A stretch of DNA of 64,000 nucleotides from the NCBI GenBank assembly GCA_033819885.1, contig JAQYUZ010000010.1, positions 1 through 64,000 on the forward strand, read 5' to 3'. The translations under genes were made by a program, and so were the position numbers. The DNA comes from Microbotryomycetes sp. JL201 (lineage: Eukaryota; Basidiomycota; Microbotryomycetes). The notes beneath the pieces were generated by a model that saw only the letters and a program-made list of their open reading frames with translations, had not been told where the DNA came from and did not search any database. Below are positions 63,474-64,000 of this stretch, piece by piece (positions within the stretch are counted from its first letter, which is position 1; each line of letters opens with the position of its first letter).

Positions 63474-63848
63474 CTATTTCTTTTTGCCGCCACTGCCACC
63501 TCCTCCGCCTTTGTCTGTGCCGGTGCCAACCCCTGCTGCTTCGTTTGCTTTCTTTGCGAGAGCAAGTGCCTAGGATGATGTACGGTCAGCGTGTCGATTC
63601 GGCATGAGTGTTATTGATGTCAAGGGCGAGTTGATGTCATCAGAAAAGCTCGGGCCCCTCTGGTTGGTTAGACCAGTTCCCCATGTCCACGGCACCGACA
63701 GTCTCTCTTGAGCGGGCCAGAGGGGGGGACACGAATAAGCTACACTGACCTGTTTCTCTCTCATCTTTTGCGCGTCTGCTTCTTTGCGAGCCTGAAGAGT
63801 CGAGCCAGACACTTTCGGCTTGTTCATCGCCTCTAGCTTTTTGCGATT
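63474..63848 (-). CDS. Small SERF/4F5-like protein, 5' exon outside or unresolved
   Basis: Two exons (63848-63750 and 63569-63474) joined across a 180-nt intron encode 64 residues: NRKKLEAMNKPKVSGSTLQA, RKEADAQKMREKQ, ALALAKKANEAAGVGTGTDK, a GGGGGSGG stretch and KKK. The basic, Lys/Ala-rich helical pattern ending in REKQ resembles SERF/4F5 proteins, whose N-terminal Met-(T/A)RGNQR exon would lie further right, perhaps beyond position 64000. An in-frame Met at 63947 is an alternative start with no intron. The identification is tentative. Confidence 0.5.
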
Positions 63849-64000
63849 CTGAGGGAAGCGTTGTCGTTTCAGCGTACAGGCAAGATCTAGTTCGGGTTTT
63901 GTGCGGACGCACTCTTTCTCTGTCCTGTGGCGTGTTCGTGAGGACATGTCAGCGCTGTGCTCGTCGACTATCGCAGCTTGGACCGCGGGGTTTGTACATT

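Overview
The window looks like nuclear DNA of a basidiomycete fungus, possibly an early-diverging yeast-like lineage such as the Pucciniomycotina (Mixia-like is a guess from style, not a database match). The genes are packed tightly on both strands. Most are broken by several introns of about 40-130 nt with GT..AG ends and a CTGAC-type branch site 10-30 nt before the acceptor. Coding DNA is CpG-rich. The gene set (Dck1-type DOCK, Dbf2, Rsp5 adaptor Ssh4, SUR7/PalI-like tetraspan, tannase) is fungal. Reading frames were joined by eye at splice signals that restored family homology. Most junctions were checked for phase, but none was confirmed with RNA.

Layout. 1-1090 is a strikingly CpG-poor block with no host gene, probably a decayed, hypermutated repeat. 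From 1.1 kb onward genes are continuous: an unidentified low-complexity protein (1.3-3.2 kb, +); PRI2 primase large subunit (-); UCH37 deubiquitinase (+); SSH4-like Rsp5 adaptor (-); a trypsin-fold peptidase and TIM22 (+); HFI1/ADA1 of SAGA (+); a FAM72 homolog (+); a ~7.2-kb DCK1/DOCK Rho-family GEF gene with about 20 introns (+); TRS31 (-) divergent from SLX4 (+); OSH3-type oxysterol-binding protein (+); EMI1 twin-CX9C protein (+).

The middle holds a mitotic neighbourhood: SPC25 (-) divergent from a DBF2 kinase (+), followed by a Nim1/Gin4-type kinase (+). Then come a SUR7/PalI-like membrane protein (-), a REV1-type BRCT protein with no polymerase (+), SUP45/eRF1 (-), a DUF2415 WD40 protein (+), WDR83/MORG1 (-), TRS33 (-) divergent from ARP5 of INO80 (+), a secreted tannase-family esterase (+), a rhodanese-PTP MAPK-phosphatase-like protein (+), an SRPK/Sky1 kinase (+), and the 3' part of a small SERF/4F5-like gene (-) at the right edge.

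Most genes are conserved housekeeping functions (replication and repair, TRAPP trafficking, chromatin, mitosis, translation termination). I see no operon-like or defence-like system, no rRNA or tRNA, and no CRISPR. The observations most worth a second look are the CpG-depleted block, the polymerase-less REV1-type BRCT protein, the FAM72 homolog in a fungus, several unusual introns (a GC-AG intron, an 18-nt microexon, and an intron splitting the catalytic Cys codon of the phosphatase), and two intervals at 13.4-14.2 and 40.1-40.8 kb that I could not resolve.
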